This document shows, piece by piece, positions 5,794 through 6,015 of a stretch of DNA of 6,015 nucleotides. A model generated the notes under the pieces. That model did no database searches and was not told where the DNA came from. It saw only the letters and a program-made list of their open reading frames with translations. This DNA is from Comamonadaceae bacterium (GTDB taxonomy: Bacteria; Pseudomonadota; Gammaproteobacteria; Burkholderiales; Burkholderiaceae_C): positions 1 through 6,015 of the forward strand of contig CANGCZ010000107.1 in assembly GCA_947452325.1 (NCBI GenBank), written 5' to 3'. Positions within the stretch are counted from its first letter, which is position 1, and each line of letters begins with the position of its first letter. A program made the position numbers and the translations under genes.

Positions 5794-6015
5794 ATGAGCA
5801 ATGCGCCTGTGCTGGTGCTGGGCAGCGGCCTGGCCGGATGGACCGTCATCAAAGAATTCCGCAAACACGACTCGCATACGCCGGTGATGCTTGTCACCGC
5901 GGACACCGGCGATGCTTATCCCAAGCCGGCTTTATCGACGGCGTTCGCGCAAAACAAATTGCCTGCACAGCTGCGCAATTCGGTAGCCAGCGAACAAGCG
6001 GTTGCGCTCAACCTC
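5794..6015 (+). CDS. rubB: FAD-dependent pyridine nucleotide oxidoreductase, probably rubredoxin-NAD(+) reductase (N-terminal 74 aa, cut by window edge)
   Basis: Predicted to reduce rubredoxin with NAD(P)H through FAD. The visible part is the N-terminal FAD-binding Rossmann fold: VLVLGSGLAGWTVIKEFRK (6-24) with Gly10-x-Gly12-x-Ala14-Gly15, a second strand PVMLVTAD (30-37), and AYPKPALSTAFA (41-52), the Tyr-x-Lys-Pro-x-Leu-Ser motif typical of AlkT/RubB-type reductases. The family is about 380-400 residues, so roughly four fifths lies beyond the edge. ATG 5794 is three bases after the rubredoxin stop and has only a weak GAG upstream, so it is probably translationally coupled. A nitrite-reductase-type or ferredoxin reductase of the same superfamily is possible, but the rubredoxin neighbour favours this call. 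Confidence 0.85.
   Translation, partial: MSNAPVLVLGSGLAGWTVIKEFRKHDSHTPVMLVTADTGDAYPKPALSTAFAQNKLPAQLRNSVASEQAVALNL

Overview
The window reads as a contiguous chromosomal segment of a betaproteobacterium, most likely order Burkholderiales and probably family Comamonadaceae. This rests on moderately high GC, on tkt lying directly upstream of gap, on a MurU-type nucleotidyltransferase next to a group I PepP, and on the general look of the proteins. It is inference, not a database match. Gene density is high, no gap exceeds about 180 bases, and I see no mobile element, CRISPR array, tRNA or rRNA.

Left third, minus strand (1-2542): transketolase (tkt, complete) followed after 62 bases by glyceraldehyde-3-phosphate dehydrogenase (gap, cut by the window edge). 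They form a central carbon unit of the pentose phosphate pathway or Calvin cycle plus glycolysis or gluconeogenesis. Its likely promoter lies in the divergent region 2543-2717, which also holds a perfect 14-bp palindrome just upstream of the putative -35 position.

Middle, plus strand (2718-4953): murU (sugar-1-phosphate nucleotidyltransferase of cell-wall recycling) and pepP (Xaa-Pro aminopeptidase). The 76-base gap between them is spanned exactly by a 27-codon mini-ORF that overlaps murU's stop and pepP's start by ATGA at both ends. pepP has no clear Shine-Dalgarno sequence, so this looks like a translational relay.

Right, plus strand (5076-6015): a single-domain rubrerythrin, a stand-alone rubredoxin, and the start of a rubredoxin-NAD(+) reductase-type flavoprotein. 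Together they could make a complete chain NAD(P)H -> flavoprotein -> rubredoxin -> rubrerythrin -> H2O2. The rubrerythrin promoter region carries a sequence matching 13 of 16 core positions of the OxyR operator in exact spacing, abutting the -35. This peroxide-defence cassette is the most interesting part of the window. The rubrerythrin also has an extended C-terminal helical region with a second His motif where the classical protein carries its rubredoxin domain.
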